A DNA stretch of 64,000 nt. Origin: Schistocerca nitens. Its lineage: Eukaryota; Arthropoda; Insecta; Orthoptera; Acrididae. Made by a program: the position numbers and the translations under genes. How positions within the stretch are numbered: position 1 is the first letter of the stretch; each line of letters opens with the position of its first letter. Of this stretch, positions 11,430 through 21,046 are shown in pieces. The notes under the pieces were generated by a model, which was not told where the DNA came from, did not search any database, and saw only the letters and a program-made list of their open reading frames with translations. The stretch spans positions 292,419,205-292,483,204 of the forward strand of contig NC_064616.1 of the NCBI RefSeq assembly GCF_023898315.1, read 5' to 3'.

Positions 11430-14293
11430 CCCCTTCAGTCCTGAATTATTTTAAAAATAGAAAAAAAGATTTGCACTTTATGATGTCTATATGGACCTAT
11501 TTATTGTATATTCGAGCAAAATTTCAATATGTCATACTTGGTTTAAAAAATGAAATGTTGTCCAATAAATTGGACATCGGGTCTCGGAGGTGTTGATAAT
11601 GTGAAATAAGAAGTCAGTAGTTACAAATTATACAGCAATGTTTATAGTGCAAAACCTTTTCACGGGTGTAATTCTTTTGTAAAATACAGGAATCTATACG
11701 TTATATTAATAATTTTAACTACTGGTATTATGATTTACAGAACAGTTAATAAGTTGAACACTTACAGAAGACAGTTTTATTTACATTCATTTTCTATGAA
11801 AGGCCACAAAGCAATTTGCATCTATTTTTAGGCAAAGGTGAACATCACATTTTGAACAGATTCTTTTTGATTTCCCTTGACATGGTGTGTTTTTGCATGT
11901 ACCTCCATCTTTGCGTTGATCTACCACTGGGAGATTATTAACACCATCGTATTGTACATTTGATTGAGATCATCTCTCTGCTCTGGATCTTTCCTGTTGA
12001 GTCTCTTTTCCAGGTTCTTCACTGCCTGGCCTATCTCTTCTTCTCTTTGTGTTTGTCCCTGCTCTCACAAGACTTTCAGCTACACTCATTCGAAAATGCA
12101 GTAAGTCGAATACTTTGTTGTCTTGAATTTTTTTCACTGAACAGTGTTTTCGATATTCTAACCAGCTGTTGACCAAAGCAAAATCAACAGCATGCATCAG
12201 CATTCTTAGAGTACATTTTCTGGATGTAATAAAGATTCTGTACAGTCCAATCAGCTGATCAAACAAGTCTACTCCATCCATTGATTCATTGTACAATTTA
12301 ATAACTTCAGGGCGCTTGATTTTTAACGTATGATCTTGAGGTTTTGTCCCATCGTTCAACAGTGTCTTCTTTACCTATTCCAACAAAATTTGAACCCAAT
12401 ACCACAGTTCTGTTATCAAGCCACTTTGCCAGGACTACATTATTGTCTCTACTGACAATCTGGTTAGAAAATCCTCTCTCCTTCTTTCTGATATCTTAGT
12501 CATTTATCAACGTAGGAGAAGAAAACCTGTTTACACGAACTGTTCCAGCAGCAAAAAATTTTCTTTGTTTATATACTTGAAGAAGACAATAAGAAGAGAA
12601 GTAATTGTCAAAATATAGCTTGTGTCCTTCACTTTTTATTCTGTCACACAAATGGAGAACAACAGACGCTCCTAAACTGAATAGTTTCTTGTTCTGTTCA
12701 TCAATCTCAGTCGCACTACCCTGATATATTAGGAAGCCATAAGCAACACCAGATCTTCCAGCCAAAACAAATATTTTAATGGCTTGCCTTTCACATACTG
12801 CTTGATTGAAAGCTGACCTTTGAATGGAACCATCTGTTCATCAGTACATAAATATTTTTCAAGGGAGAGCTCTAAACATCTTCCTCTGAAAACATTATAC
12901 AAAGGTTGAACTTTATACCATTTGCCACTTGAGTTTGCAGGGCGTTCCAAATTGTTGACAATATGCAGAGCATTTCACAACTGGGAAAACCTATCTCTAG
13001 TCATAGAATCTAAGAATAAACATATTCCAACAAACTTGTCCCAGTAAAATCTCACTCGAGGAAATTTCAAATTTCCTATCGCTATATGCAGGCCAATGAG
13101 TGCTTTTATTTCATCTGGGTTAGTTGGTTTGAAATTTGTATAACCAGACTGTAATGCATATATATATGTGTTTCTCGAAAACATTTCCCATTCTTGCTCA
13201 ATTACATATTTCATAAAGTAACAGACAGGTTCTTCTTCAATTTCTTGATCAATATAGCACTGATTCTCAAAATGAATAGGAGGAAGTGACCAAGGGTGAG
13301 ATCTATACTTTATTTCTTCTTTCCTAGTGTGATAGTCATATTCTGGTTCACTATTACATACAATCCCTGCAGGTGCAGATAGCTCATGTGGCTCTTCATC
13401 ACCTTCTAGGCCATTATGAACTGACGCTACCTCCACTGCATCTTCTGTGAATTCAAATTGTGTCACCAACAAATCATCTTTCACTGTCATTTTCTCACTT
13501 CCTATCATTGGAGTTGTGGAAACAGCACCTGGAATATTTTCAAGATGGTCTTTGTCATTGGAAATCTTGATTTCGATATCAGAAACATCTCCTGCTGTTA
13601 AGAGGTCCAGGATCTCCTTGAGGTGGTCTGGATTTGTTGTGTCATATACCTTCCTGTGATCTACAAACAAAAACCGAGTTTTAGCAAACTATCATGTATG
13701 TTACAGATGAAAATGTCATTAAATACAAAGCTAATCACTGGATACCACAGATAAAATAATTTATTAGCTAATATATTATGCTATGAATCCAAAGAGAAAT
13801 GCAACATTAATTGAAAGAACATTATAAGACAGTAGTAGATTGAAAACAACCATAATATCAATGCCTTCACTGCAGCTTATTGGGAAAAAAATATTACTGC
13901 CGAATCCTGATGTCCAGAATTTTGGAAGATGTAATTTAGTGTCGTAATAGCTCAGTTATGTTCATAACCTTACATCTCTTATGTTAAACGCAATCTCTAC
14001 AGATGGCTCTTACCCAATATATATTTTTTTGAGCACCTGAAGATGTGTATATTGCAGCATTTAACACGTAAATAAGCCTTATCTGGAGTATTTCGCAACG
14101 GGTCCATCATCTTGATTGTTTTTCGATGTAGTACACAGTTCCAGCAACAGAGGGCAGCAAGATGCATGGTTCTTAATGTGAGAGATGTCCAGTAAACAGG
14201 CAACAGGGTTTCAATGGTGAATGAAATTGTTTACTGTTATAAAATATGTATAAAAGTCAGTGTCCAATATATTGGACGCCAGGTCTGAAAGTG
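11430..14293 (-). mobile_element. piggyBac-type DNA transposon, full length but inactivated
   Basis: The element is bounded by TTAA on both sides (11426-11429 and 14294-14297), the hallmark target duplication of piggyBac. Its ends are imperfect inverted repeats: CCCCTTCAGTCCTG on the left and the complement of CACTTTCAGACCTG on the right. A 16-bp palindrome (GTCCAATATATTGGAC at 14262-14277) lies just inside the right end. A near copy (11560-11575) lies about 130 bp inside the left end, followed by the same GGTCT...GTGTT context in direct orientation. The transposase relic occupies 11797-13670 on the minus strand. Total length is about 2.86 kb, within the usual range for the family. Confidence 0.88.
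11797..13670 (-). pseudogene. piggyBac transposase (DDE_Tnp_1_7 family) pseudogene
   Basis: Cut-and-paste transposase that excises and inserts at TTAA. In order the minus strand shows an acidic N-terminal region (13670-13300) and the start of the catalytic domain (YTNFKPTNPDEIKALIGLHI, about 13140). The three catalytic aspartates follow in their usual contexts: TDEQMVPFKG near 12830, LYFDNYFSS near 12600 and DGVDLFDQLIGLYR near 12250. The C-terminal cysteine-rich finger (RICSKCDVHLCL) is at about 11850. The frame is broken by in-frame stops near 12975 and 12498 and by frame changes near 12785 and 12315, so about four lesions. A TTTTTGTTTGTAG sequence just upstream of 13660 could be an intron acceptor, so the true N-terminus may be missing here. 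It is nested in an inverted-repeat element inside a gypsy fossil. Confidence 0.88.
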
Positions 14294-14359
14294 TTAAATC
14301 GAGACCCTAAGCTTTCGACAGGCATTGATATACATCAACGGAGACAGTTGAAAATGTGT

Positions 14360-14432
14360 GCCCTGACAGGGACTCGAACCCACGATCTCCTGCTTACATG
14401 GCAGATGCTCTATCCATCTGAGCCACCGAGGG
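14360..14432 (-). other. tRNA-like module within a repeat element
   Basis: Read on the minus strand this 73-nt block has an A-box-like TGGCTCAGATGGATAGAGC, an anticodon-type hairpin (CTGC...GCAG around CATGTAA) and a B-box-like GGTTCGAGTCC. The acceptor ends do not pair well and position 33 is not T. I treat it as a pol III promoter-like relic of a tRNA (Thr-like by loop) carried by the element, not a working tRNA gene. Confidence 0.65.
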
Positions 14433-15110
14433 TACAGAGAATAGGATGACTGCAGGGATTTATCCCTTGCATGCTCCCCGTGAGACCCACATTCCCAACT
14501 TAATGTCCATACACTACATTCGTAGTGCCCTTGCCCATTACACTCATTACTCGCGGCAGACAATCTTACCAAGTCCCGTAAGAGTTCGGGCAATGCGTGT
14601 GCATCCAGCACAGAAGAAGAAGGTAAATGGCCGGTTAGCCTTAAATATATGAAGATGGTATCTGTTCTTTTGGACATGTCCGAAAGACATGGCTGGTTAA
14701 CCTTAAATATATGACGATGGTATCTGTTCTTTCGGACATGGCACACATTTTCAACTGTCCCCATTGATGTATATCAACACCTGTCAACAGCTTAGGGTCT
14801 TGATCTAATTATCATTTCATTCTAAGAGTGTTGCATGGTCACCAATTTGTGGGTAATTTTTGCAGTGCTTCGTATGGTTTACCACTAGAAGACAGCAAGA
14901 ACACACACTGACACGTGGGGTCAGTTATTTGACTTGCCTTGCAGTGAAGAACAAAATGATGTAAATAAATTACTACATTTATGCTGTCAGTTGAAAGCTT
15001 GTAAAAAACAGTTTTGATCTGGAATGACTCGTATAAAAAAGTGGTGATGGTATTCTTCAACAGCAACAGGAGCAGCACCAGCAGCAACACTGCCATCATA
15101 TAGACCATAA

Positions 15111-15839
15111 AACATATGCCATATATACATATTCTGCATCAGTGAAAATTACCATATTTTTTGTAATTATTTGCACAATCAAATAATTACCTGATGCTGC
15201 ACTCCAGTATACTCTCTCTTATAGTGTTGTAACAAACAAGAGTCAGCATCAAAACCAATACTTGGTTTAGTGGCAGCGAAGGTATGAGTGCATAGATGGA
15301 GTAAAAGAGGACAGATATGTTAGATAGGAACTAGTGAAAAAGCCTGTGTACCTAACAATTTCAGCATTTAATGACTGATAGTTTAGTCTTCATCACAAAT
15401 TTTATTTTCCTTAGACATGATGTGTTTCTCTATAATGTGTCATGTCAAAGGAAAACAAAATTAAAACTTTGATAAGTTTTTTGTATTTATCATTGAATGC
15501 TGAACAGAATATTGTTGCCTACCTCTGGAAGGAATTTTTATATTACACCATTAAGAACATGACATGCGTCTTTCATGGAAACAATTCAGACTAAAACATG
15601 TCTATTTTAATCTTTTTTCCCCAAAATGCTTGTTTCCATCAGGGACAGCATGTGTTTCTGGAGTTAGTGCACTCAAAAGAAAGGCTATTATTTGCCAGTA
15701 TATTCAGGTATAGGGACACAGGAGACAGACAGACCCATCGAGAACCCATTCTGACCTTGAGCTGATTGTTGCCAGTAATGATTAGCAGTCTGTCCAGCAC
15801 CTGGGGTGTTACTCAGTAGGAGACTAGTAGCTATACAAG
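15111..15839. other. Intron stretch with nothing recognised
   Basis: AT-rich sequence between the gypsy fossil and the fold-back element. I find no coding, RNA or repeat structure I can support. Confidence 0.5.
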
Positions 15840-16384
15840 GTGATTCCATAATGATGTCACAAACTTTCAGGGATGATGGAGATGGTTAAATGTGCCAATT
15901 TGAGGTAAGAGACTGAGTCGAAAGTTATAAGCAGAAAACATTCTGGTACCTCTGACAGTGTACCTCTTCTCCTGCAAGCTCTTTGCTTTCCATTTTTTGG
16001 AAGGAGGTAATATGTACAAAAAAAAGTCCAATAAATGTAGGTAGTCTCTAAAGTGTGTATGGAAACTTAGGAGCTATGAGAACTTGTTCATCTATTCCAC
16101 TATGAAAACACATCTCTTCTGCTGAACAAGTGCTGATAGCTGGAAGGTATTCATTTTAGAACCTATATTTACTGGACATTATTCTTTGGTTTGGTCCATA
16201 CTACCCCCTCCCAAAATATAGCAAAGCAAAGAGCTTGCAGTAGAAGAAGTCCACTGTCAGAGGTAACAGAATAATATTCGGTTATAAGTTTCGACCAGGT
16301 CATTTCCAGACTAGGGCCCCTTATCTCAAATTGAAAACCCCTCTTCATCATCCCTGAAAGCTTGTAACATGATCAAGGAATCAT
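15840..16384. mobile_element. Fold-back (long inverted repeat) MITE
   Basis: The two halves are imperfect reverse complements of each other almost to the centre. GTGATTCC near 15840 pairs with GGAATCAT ending 16384. Further in, CTTTCAGGGATGATG (15868) matches its complement at about 16346, TACCTCTGACAGTG (15949) matches near 16250, CTGCAAGCTCTTTGC (15975) matches near 16224, and ACTTGTTCA near 16083 pairs with TGAACAAGT near 16122. Only about 30 bp at the centre is unpaired. There is no coding potential. This fits a fold-back type non-autonomous DNA element or an inverted duplication. A target duplication is not obvious. Confidence 0.75.
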
Positions 16385-16515
16385 ATTATCCGTATATGTG
16401 TGTCACACCTGACTGCAGGTATGTCAGTTCCCCACATGTTAATGAGAGAGGGTGTTTTTTTTTCCATTTATGCTTTAAGAAAGGATTTATCATCACTATT
16501 CAATGGAGAAAAATT

Positions 16516-16529
16516 TTGTTTAGGTATTT
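16516..16529. repeat. Left target-site duplication of the Penelope-like element
   Basis: TTGTTTAGGTATTT, identical to 21136-21149 on the other side. It shares two T bases with the right inverted-repeat end, so the true duplication could be 12-14 bp. Confidence 0.85.
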
Positions 16530-16571
16530 CAGTATTTTAAACATAGCTGCGCAACAGCAACGGTTCCACGT

Positions 16572-17760
16572 AATAAGATTAAAAAACAGCCGACCAGTTG
16601 CAAAGGATAAAGTAATCTTTACCTAGGTTTCGGTAGATTTAAATCTATCTTCTTCAGAAGACGGCCTGAGGACAATGAACATCGTAATTTATATTAAAGG
16701 TATGAAACATAAGTCAAGAATAGAGTTTAACATATATTAGGAGAATCTTGTATTACAAAATATGAGAAGGCTTCCTGGTACTTACAGTATTACATTAACA
16801 TGGAGTGGTATGTCGTTGTCGTATTTACAAACATCTGCATAACTCCATTAGTCCAAATAAAATATAGCCCTGAGAATAGGGTTTGTCAGACAAATAAAAA
16901 TAAGTACATGGAAGTTGGAGAGCGCATAAGCGACTGAGTAAAATCGGCCAGCGTAGTAGCATTGCAGCCAAGGCAGGTGGCGCTCAGGTCGCGAACTATG
17001 TGCCGATTGGCGTACTGAAGCAACATGTAAAATATCAATATTAATTGCGTCCTTAGATAGAGTGACAATAAAAAATAAAAGGAAAGCATATAACACTCCC
17101 GTTATGACATTATGGGAGCCTTAGGAACAATAAAGTAGATACATACATCAAAAAGGCAGGTGGCGCTTACGCCGTGAGTCACATGCAGTGCCATATACAG
17201 CCAGAATATGAAAGTTATATTACCATATTAGTGAAGCACATAGAACGTATATAACTCGAAACTTTAAGAATAATCATTAATGGCTCTTAAGAGATAAATT
17301 ACGAAGCCTGGTCAACAATCCAGTTAATATACATTCTCAGGGAGCCAAGGTATTAGAATAAGAGAAAATTACATGAGGGCCGATGTAGTGGCAGCCATAC
17401 ATCGTGAGAAAACCACATTACATAAAAGGCAGTGAGCTTAAAGATTTGAAAGTGCATTATAGCTTCCTGAGGAAATAGACTACTGAGGTTACCAACATTA
17501 ATGTTATATATTAAACAGTACGGGTTTAAAGCCTTCGAAAAATTGTCTACAGGCAAGGTTCAACTGATCGTTCAGTATATTGCTGTCTTTGAGCTCTAGA
17601 TGTTTAAAAATAAATAACTCTTCCCATAGATCTAGTTTCCGTCCTTTGACTTGTCTGTGTAGGATAACCGTGTCTTCTAACTGTTTAGGCGTATGGCCGG
17701 CTATCAAGAGGTGTTCAGCAAAAGTAGAGTTGTGAATATTCGCTCCTTTTTTACCTAATA
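16572..17760 (-). repeat. Left arm of inverted terminal repeat (pLTR-like)
   Basis: About 1.19 kb nearly identical in reverse complement to 19949-21137. It covers the C-terminal part of the endonuclease frame and the whole 3' non-coding region, ending in AATAAGATT at the outer edge. Outside it lies a unique 42-bp tail up to the target duplication. Confidence 0.9.
16615..16662 (-). ncRNA. Hammerhead-ribozyme-like motif in the left arm
   Basis: Inverted copy of the motif at 21047-21094, here at the 3' end of the full-length element. It has the same core pieces, but stem II reads GATAG...CTACC, giving one A-C mismatch. That would weaken, not abolish, the stem. Confidence 0.6.
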
Positions 17761-17986
17761 GATGTTCTTTATATCGTGTTTTCACAGCTCTGCCTGTTTG
17801 ACCAATATAGTATGAGGGGCAGTTATTACAGGTTAGTTTGTAAATACCTGAGTTAGAAAACCAATCGCTGGCAATGTCTACTGACTGTACAAGTTTTCTT
17901 TTTAAACTGTTATCTGTAGAGAAGGAGACGTTACAGTTATATTTTTTATTTAGAAGACGTTTAATCCTATATGATATGTTACCCAA
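17504..17986 (-). CDS. GIY-YIG endonuclease domain of the Penelope-like element
   Basis: A frame of about 160 codons in the -1/+1 register relative to the RT frame, which it overlaps by 8 bp. In EN-positive Penelope-like elements this domain nicks the target DNA to prime reverse transcription. It shows SGIYKLTC at about residues 46-53 and SYYIGQTGR at about 58-66, which together form the GIY...YIG signature. A CNNC between them is the cysteine pair typical of this branch. The helix with KTRYKEHL and the FAEHLLIAGH segment follow. The first codon here is TTG, so this is very probably a continuation of the RT polypeptide, not a separate protein. The C-terminal 85 residues recur on the + strand at 19949-20205. 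Confidence 0.9.
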   Translation of the reverse strand: MGNISYRIKRLLNKKYNCNVSFSTDNSLKRKLVQSVDIASDWFSNSGIYKLTCNNCPSYYIGQTGRAVKTRYKEHLLGKKGANIHNSTFAEHLLIAGHTPKQLEDTVILHRQVKGRKLDLWEELFIFKHLELKDSNILNDQLNLACRQFFEGFKPVLFNI

Positions 17987-19925
17987 GAAAGGGATGGAAA
18001 TAATTTTTTTTAGTTTCTGTTGTATCTGTGGGGAGGTTATTGCTCAAAGTCGAACAATTTTGGGAAATTTTCTTATTGAACAGGTAATCGATCATATTCT
18101 GGTTGTACCCATTATTAACAGCGATTGCTTTGATGACATTCAATTCCTTTTGTTGATCAGCAGGCGATAAAGGAGTGGTTACCATTCGGTGAATGGCGGA
18201 ATGAAAAAACGCCAGTTTATGAGATTTTGGATGAGTTGAGTCAGCAGGAATGACATTATCTGAATATGTTTCTTTGTGGAAGATATTGAAATGGAAGGTA
18301 TTATCTTGTATAGAAATTGTTAAATCGAGAAAATTAAGTTCACGTTTATCATTTTGAAGTTCTTTTGTGAAGGAAATTTTTTCATGTAAACTGTTGAAAG
18401 TATTGAAGAGCTGCTCTAACTCATGATCAGTGCCATCAAAAGCAATGAAAATGTCGTCAACATAACGTGCATAATAGCGGATTTTTTGGCGTAATTCTGA
18501 ACTTGAATTGAAGAATGTTGTTTCCAGGGCGTTAATGAAGACCTCTGCTAGAATACCGGCGAGGGGGCTACCCATTGCTAGACCATCTGGCTGTACGTAC
18601 ATTTTCCCGTTAAATGTGAAATAATTATATTTTAAAATGACCTTAAGCAAACCAATGAGTTCCGCAATCTGAGTTTCACTTAGTTTTTTATGCTTAAGCA
18701 GATTCTCTTTTACAAGGTCTATGGTTTCATCATCCGGGACATTTGTATAAAGGCTGACGATGTCGAAGGACACCAGTCTAGTGTCAGGTGTACATCTTAC
18801 AGATTGAATATTGTTAATTAATTCCTTACTGTTTTTTACAGAAAAGTTATTTTCAAATGTGAAAGCATCTTTAATTTTAAAATGGAGGCGCCTCACAAGA
18901 GTGTGATGTGGACTGCCTATTCCATTCACTACAGGGCGGATTGGGTGATTTTGTTTGTGCAGTTTAAACTGACTTCTGAGCACGGGTGGTTTCAGGTTCA
19001 TATTTATAAGCCCTTTCTTTTGAAACTTATTGAACAGGCTGAAAGAATTAGTTAAAGTACGCCGGATTTCATTTTTCAGTTCAGCAGTAGGATCTACAGT
19101 AACCTCAGTGATGTCGTTTTCCTCAAAAAACTTTACAGTCTTCTCTATATATTCATTTTTATAAGCCACGACAGCGGTGTTCCCTTTGTCACTCTTAGTG
19201 ACTAAGGCGTCGTGCTCTCTAAGTTTATGATTAATGCTTTTTACTATACTATATTCGCCCGACTGCCTATTAGGAAATAATTTAATTTCTTTTTCTATTA
19301 TGTTATTACATTCGTAGGCACATTTGACTTGCTCCGTTTTCTCTAATTTCAGAGATTCTAAACCGATTTTTAGATCTACGATGAGATTACAGATAACTGG
19401 AAACTTGTCGAGTTTAGCAGGCAAGTTATATTTAAGGCCTTTACACAACAAGTCATTCTCAGCCTGCATAAAAGTAATATTGGTTTTATTTAGTACTCTT
19501 TCGTAAAATAGGTGCTTGACACTATTGTCTGCTGTATTAACAATTTTACTTGTGGTCCTATTACTAAACTTCAAAAGCTTTCTTTCATGTCTAGCCTTAA
19601 TTTCTCCTTTACGGTTAAAGAGCCATTCATTAATACTATTCCACAGGTGGTCAATTTGAAAATTACAAAGATCTTTAAAGGCTTTAGTTAAAAAGAGGTG
19701 TATACAGTAGGCTTCACTATTAAGAACATCTTTTTTCTTGTACAAATTAACTGTGCTGTCCGAAATGACTAAATGCACTAACTTCTTTTTAATAGAAGGC
19801 ACTCTGTTACACTGTTTAAAGTTTACGTACGCCTTCACATAATCAGGGATAATGTGTTTATCTAGGCACTGTTGATTAAAGTCAATAGCCATACCTGCTT
19901 TCACAATTTTTAATTTGATGTCCAT
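17979..19925 (-). CDS. Penelope-like reverse transcriptase
   Basis: A 648-codon frame starting with ATG at 19925, only 24 bp inside the head-to-head junction. Penelope-type RT copies element RNA into DNA and is related to telomerase RT. Visible motifs are an N-terminal basic region, the family motif TKSDKGNTAVVAY at residues 243-255, and RT motif A SFDIVSLYTNVPDDE at about 386-400. GLAMGSPLAG (motif B region) is at about 448-457 and the catalytic YARYVDDIF at about 485-493. Motif D/E-like NFLDLTISI follows at about 531-539. The two YVDD aspartates and the motif A aspartate are present, so the RT looks intact. The endonuclease follows in a different frame overlapping the last few bases, whereas in most members both are in one frame. 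It is open whether that reflects decay, a sequencing error or real frame use. Confidence 0.93.
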   Translation of the reverse strand: MDIKLKIVKAGMAIDFNQQCLDKHIIPDYVKAYVNFKQCNRVPSIKKKLVHLVISDSTVNLYKKKDVLNSEAYCIHLFLTKAFKDLCNFQIDHLWNSINEWLFNRKGEIKARHERKLLKFSNRTTSKIVNTADNSVKHLFYERVLNKTNITFMQAENDLLCKGLKYNLPAKLDKFPVICNLIVDLKIGLESLKLEKTEQVKCAYECNNIIEKEIKLFPNRQSGEYSIVKSINHKLREHDALVTKSDKGNTAVVAYKNEYIEKTVKFFEENDITEVTVDPTAELKNEIRRTLTNSFSLFNKFQKKGLINMNLKPPVLRSQFKLHKQNHPIRPVVNGIGSPHHTLVRRLHFKIKDAFTFENNFSVKNSKELINNIQSVRCTPDTRLVSFDIVSLYTNVPDDETIDLVKENLLKHKKLSETQIAELIGLLKVILKYNYFTFNGKMYVQPDGLAMGSPLAGILAEVFINALETTFFNSSSELRQKIRYYARYVDDIFIAFDGTDHELEQLFNTFNSLHEKISFTKELQNDKRELNFLDLTISIQDNTFHFNIFHKETYSDNVIPADSTHPKSHKLAFFHSAIHRMVTTPLSPADQQKELNVIKAIAVNNGYNQNMIDYLFNKKISQNCSTLSNNLPTDTTETKKNYFHPFLG

Positions 19926-19948
19926 ATACCTGGATGCAGCTTTTGATT

Positions 19949-20205
19949 TATTAGGTAAAAAAGGAGCGAATATTCACAACTCTACTTTTGCTGAACACCT
20001 CTTGATAGCCGGCCATACGCCTAAACAGTTAGAAGACACGGTTATCCTACACAGACAAGTCAAAGGACGGAAACTAGATCTATGGGAAGAGTTATTTATT
20101 TTTAAACATCTAGAGCTCAAAGACGGCAATATACTGAACGATCAGTTGAACCTTGCCTGTAGACAATTTTTCGAAGGCTTTAAACCCGTACTGTTTAATA
20201 TATAA
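19949..20205 (+). pseudogene. 5'-truncated copy of the GIY-YIG domain
   Basis: The + strand encodes LLGKKGANIHNSTFAEHLL... to the same C-terminal end as the minus-strand endonuclease, with one visible amino-acid change (Ser to Gly). The GIY and YIG motifs lie upstream of the truncation, so this fragment cannot be a nuclease. It belongs to the inverted terminal arm. Confidence 0.9.
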
Positions 20206-21046
20206 CATTAATGTTGGTAACCTCAGTAGTCTATTTCCTCAGGAAGCTATAATGCACTTTCAAATCTTTAAGCTCGCTGCCTTTTATGTAATGTGGTTTT
20301 CTCACGATGTATGGCTGCCACTACATCGGCCCTCATGTAATTTTCTCTTATTCTAATACCTTGGCTCCCTGAGAATGTATATTAACTGGATTGTTGACCA
20401 GGCTTTGTAATTTATCTCTTAAGAGCCATTAATGATTATTCTTAAAGTTTCGAGTTATATACGTTCTATGTGCTTCACTAATATGGTAATATAACTTTCA
20501 TATTCTGGCTGTATATGGCACTGCATGTGACTCACGGCGTAAGCGCCACCTGCCTTTTTGATGTATGTATCTACTTTATTGTTCCTAAGGCTCCCATAAT
20601 GTCATAACGGGAGTGTTATATGCTTTCCTTTTATTTTTTATTGTCACTCTATCTAAGGACGCAATTAATATTGATATTTTACATGTTGCTTCAGTACGCC
20701 AATCGGCACATAGTTCGCGACCTGAGCGCCACCTGCCCTGGCTGCAGTGCTACTACGCTGGCCGATTTTACTCAGTCGCTTATGCGCTCTCCGACTTCCA
20801 TGTACTTATTTTTATTTGTCTGACAAACCCTATTCTCAGGGCTATATTTTATTTGGACTAATGGAGTTATGTAGATGTTTGTAAATACGACAATGACATA
20901 CCACTCCATGTTAATGTAATACTGTAAGTACCGGGAAGCCTTCTCATATTTTGTAATACAAGATTCTCCTAATATATGTTAAACTCTATTCTTGACTTAT
21001 GTTTCATACCTTTAATATAAATTACGATGTTCATTGTCCTCAGGCC

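Larger units (their letters stand above)
11416..14812. mobile_element. Inverted-repeat element carrying a tRNA-like module, split by piggyBac
   Basis: The right part (14298-14812) ends with an inverted copy of its own start. ATCGAGACCCTAAGC at about 14298 matches the reverse complement of GCTTAGGGTCTTGAT at about 14790, and the match continues for about 65 bp to the CAGTTGAAAATGTG segment. The outermost bases of the left end (AAATGATGATTAA, 11418-11429) lie on the other side of the piggyBac insertion and match the complement of the right end near 14800-14815. So the element was about 530 bp, inserted in the gypsy gag region, and later received piggyBac at a TTAA inside its left inverted repeat. 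Inside is a 73-nt tRNA-like block (14360-14432). Non-autonomous; class uncertain. Confidence 0.7.
7690..15110 (-). mobile_element. Ty3/gypsy retrotransposon fossil, split by nested insertions
   Basis: Read on the minus strand, the parts follow the family order. Gag-like sequence lies at about 14839-15108 and again at 10945-11400. Protease-to-RT linker lies at about 9960-10340 and reverse transcriptase at about 9266-9956, including a YLGHILS-type thumb segment. RNase H end sequence lies at about 8860-9160. Integrase zinc-binding and core start lie at about 8240-8830, with integrase tail at about 7830-8180. The composition fits the Mag-like branch of Ty3/gypsy. It is clearly broken, with well over ten breaks, and no LTRs could be recognised, so it is old. 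Two later insertions interrupt it: a 132-bp SINE-like unit at 10666-10797, and the inverted-repeat/piggyBac nest at 11416-14812 that separates the two gag pieces. Confidence 0.8.

Noticed and set aside
14360-14432. Functional tRNA-Thr gene
   Set aside because: Acceptor stem does not pair properly, position 33 is not T, and the block sits inside a dispersed inverted-repeat element.
20153-20861. Additional proteins on the + strand in the right Penelope arm
   Set aside because: Identical frames occur mirrored in the left arm within the 3' non-coding region, so they are shadows of the inverted repeat.
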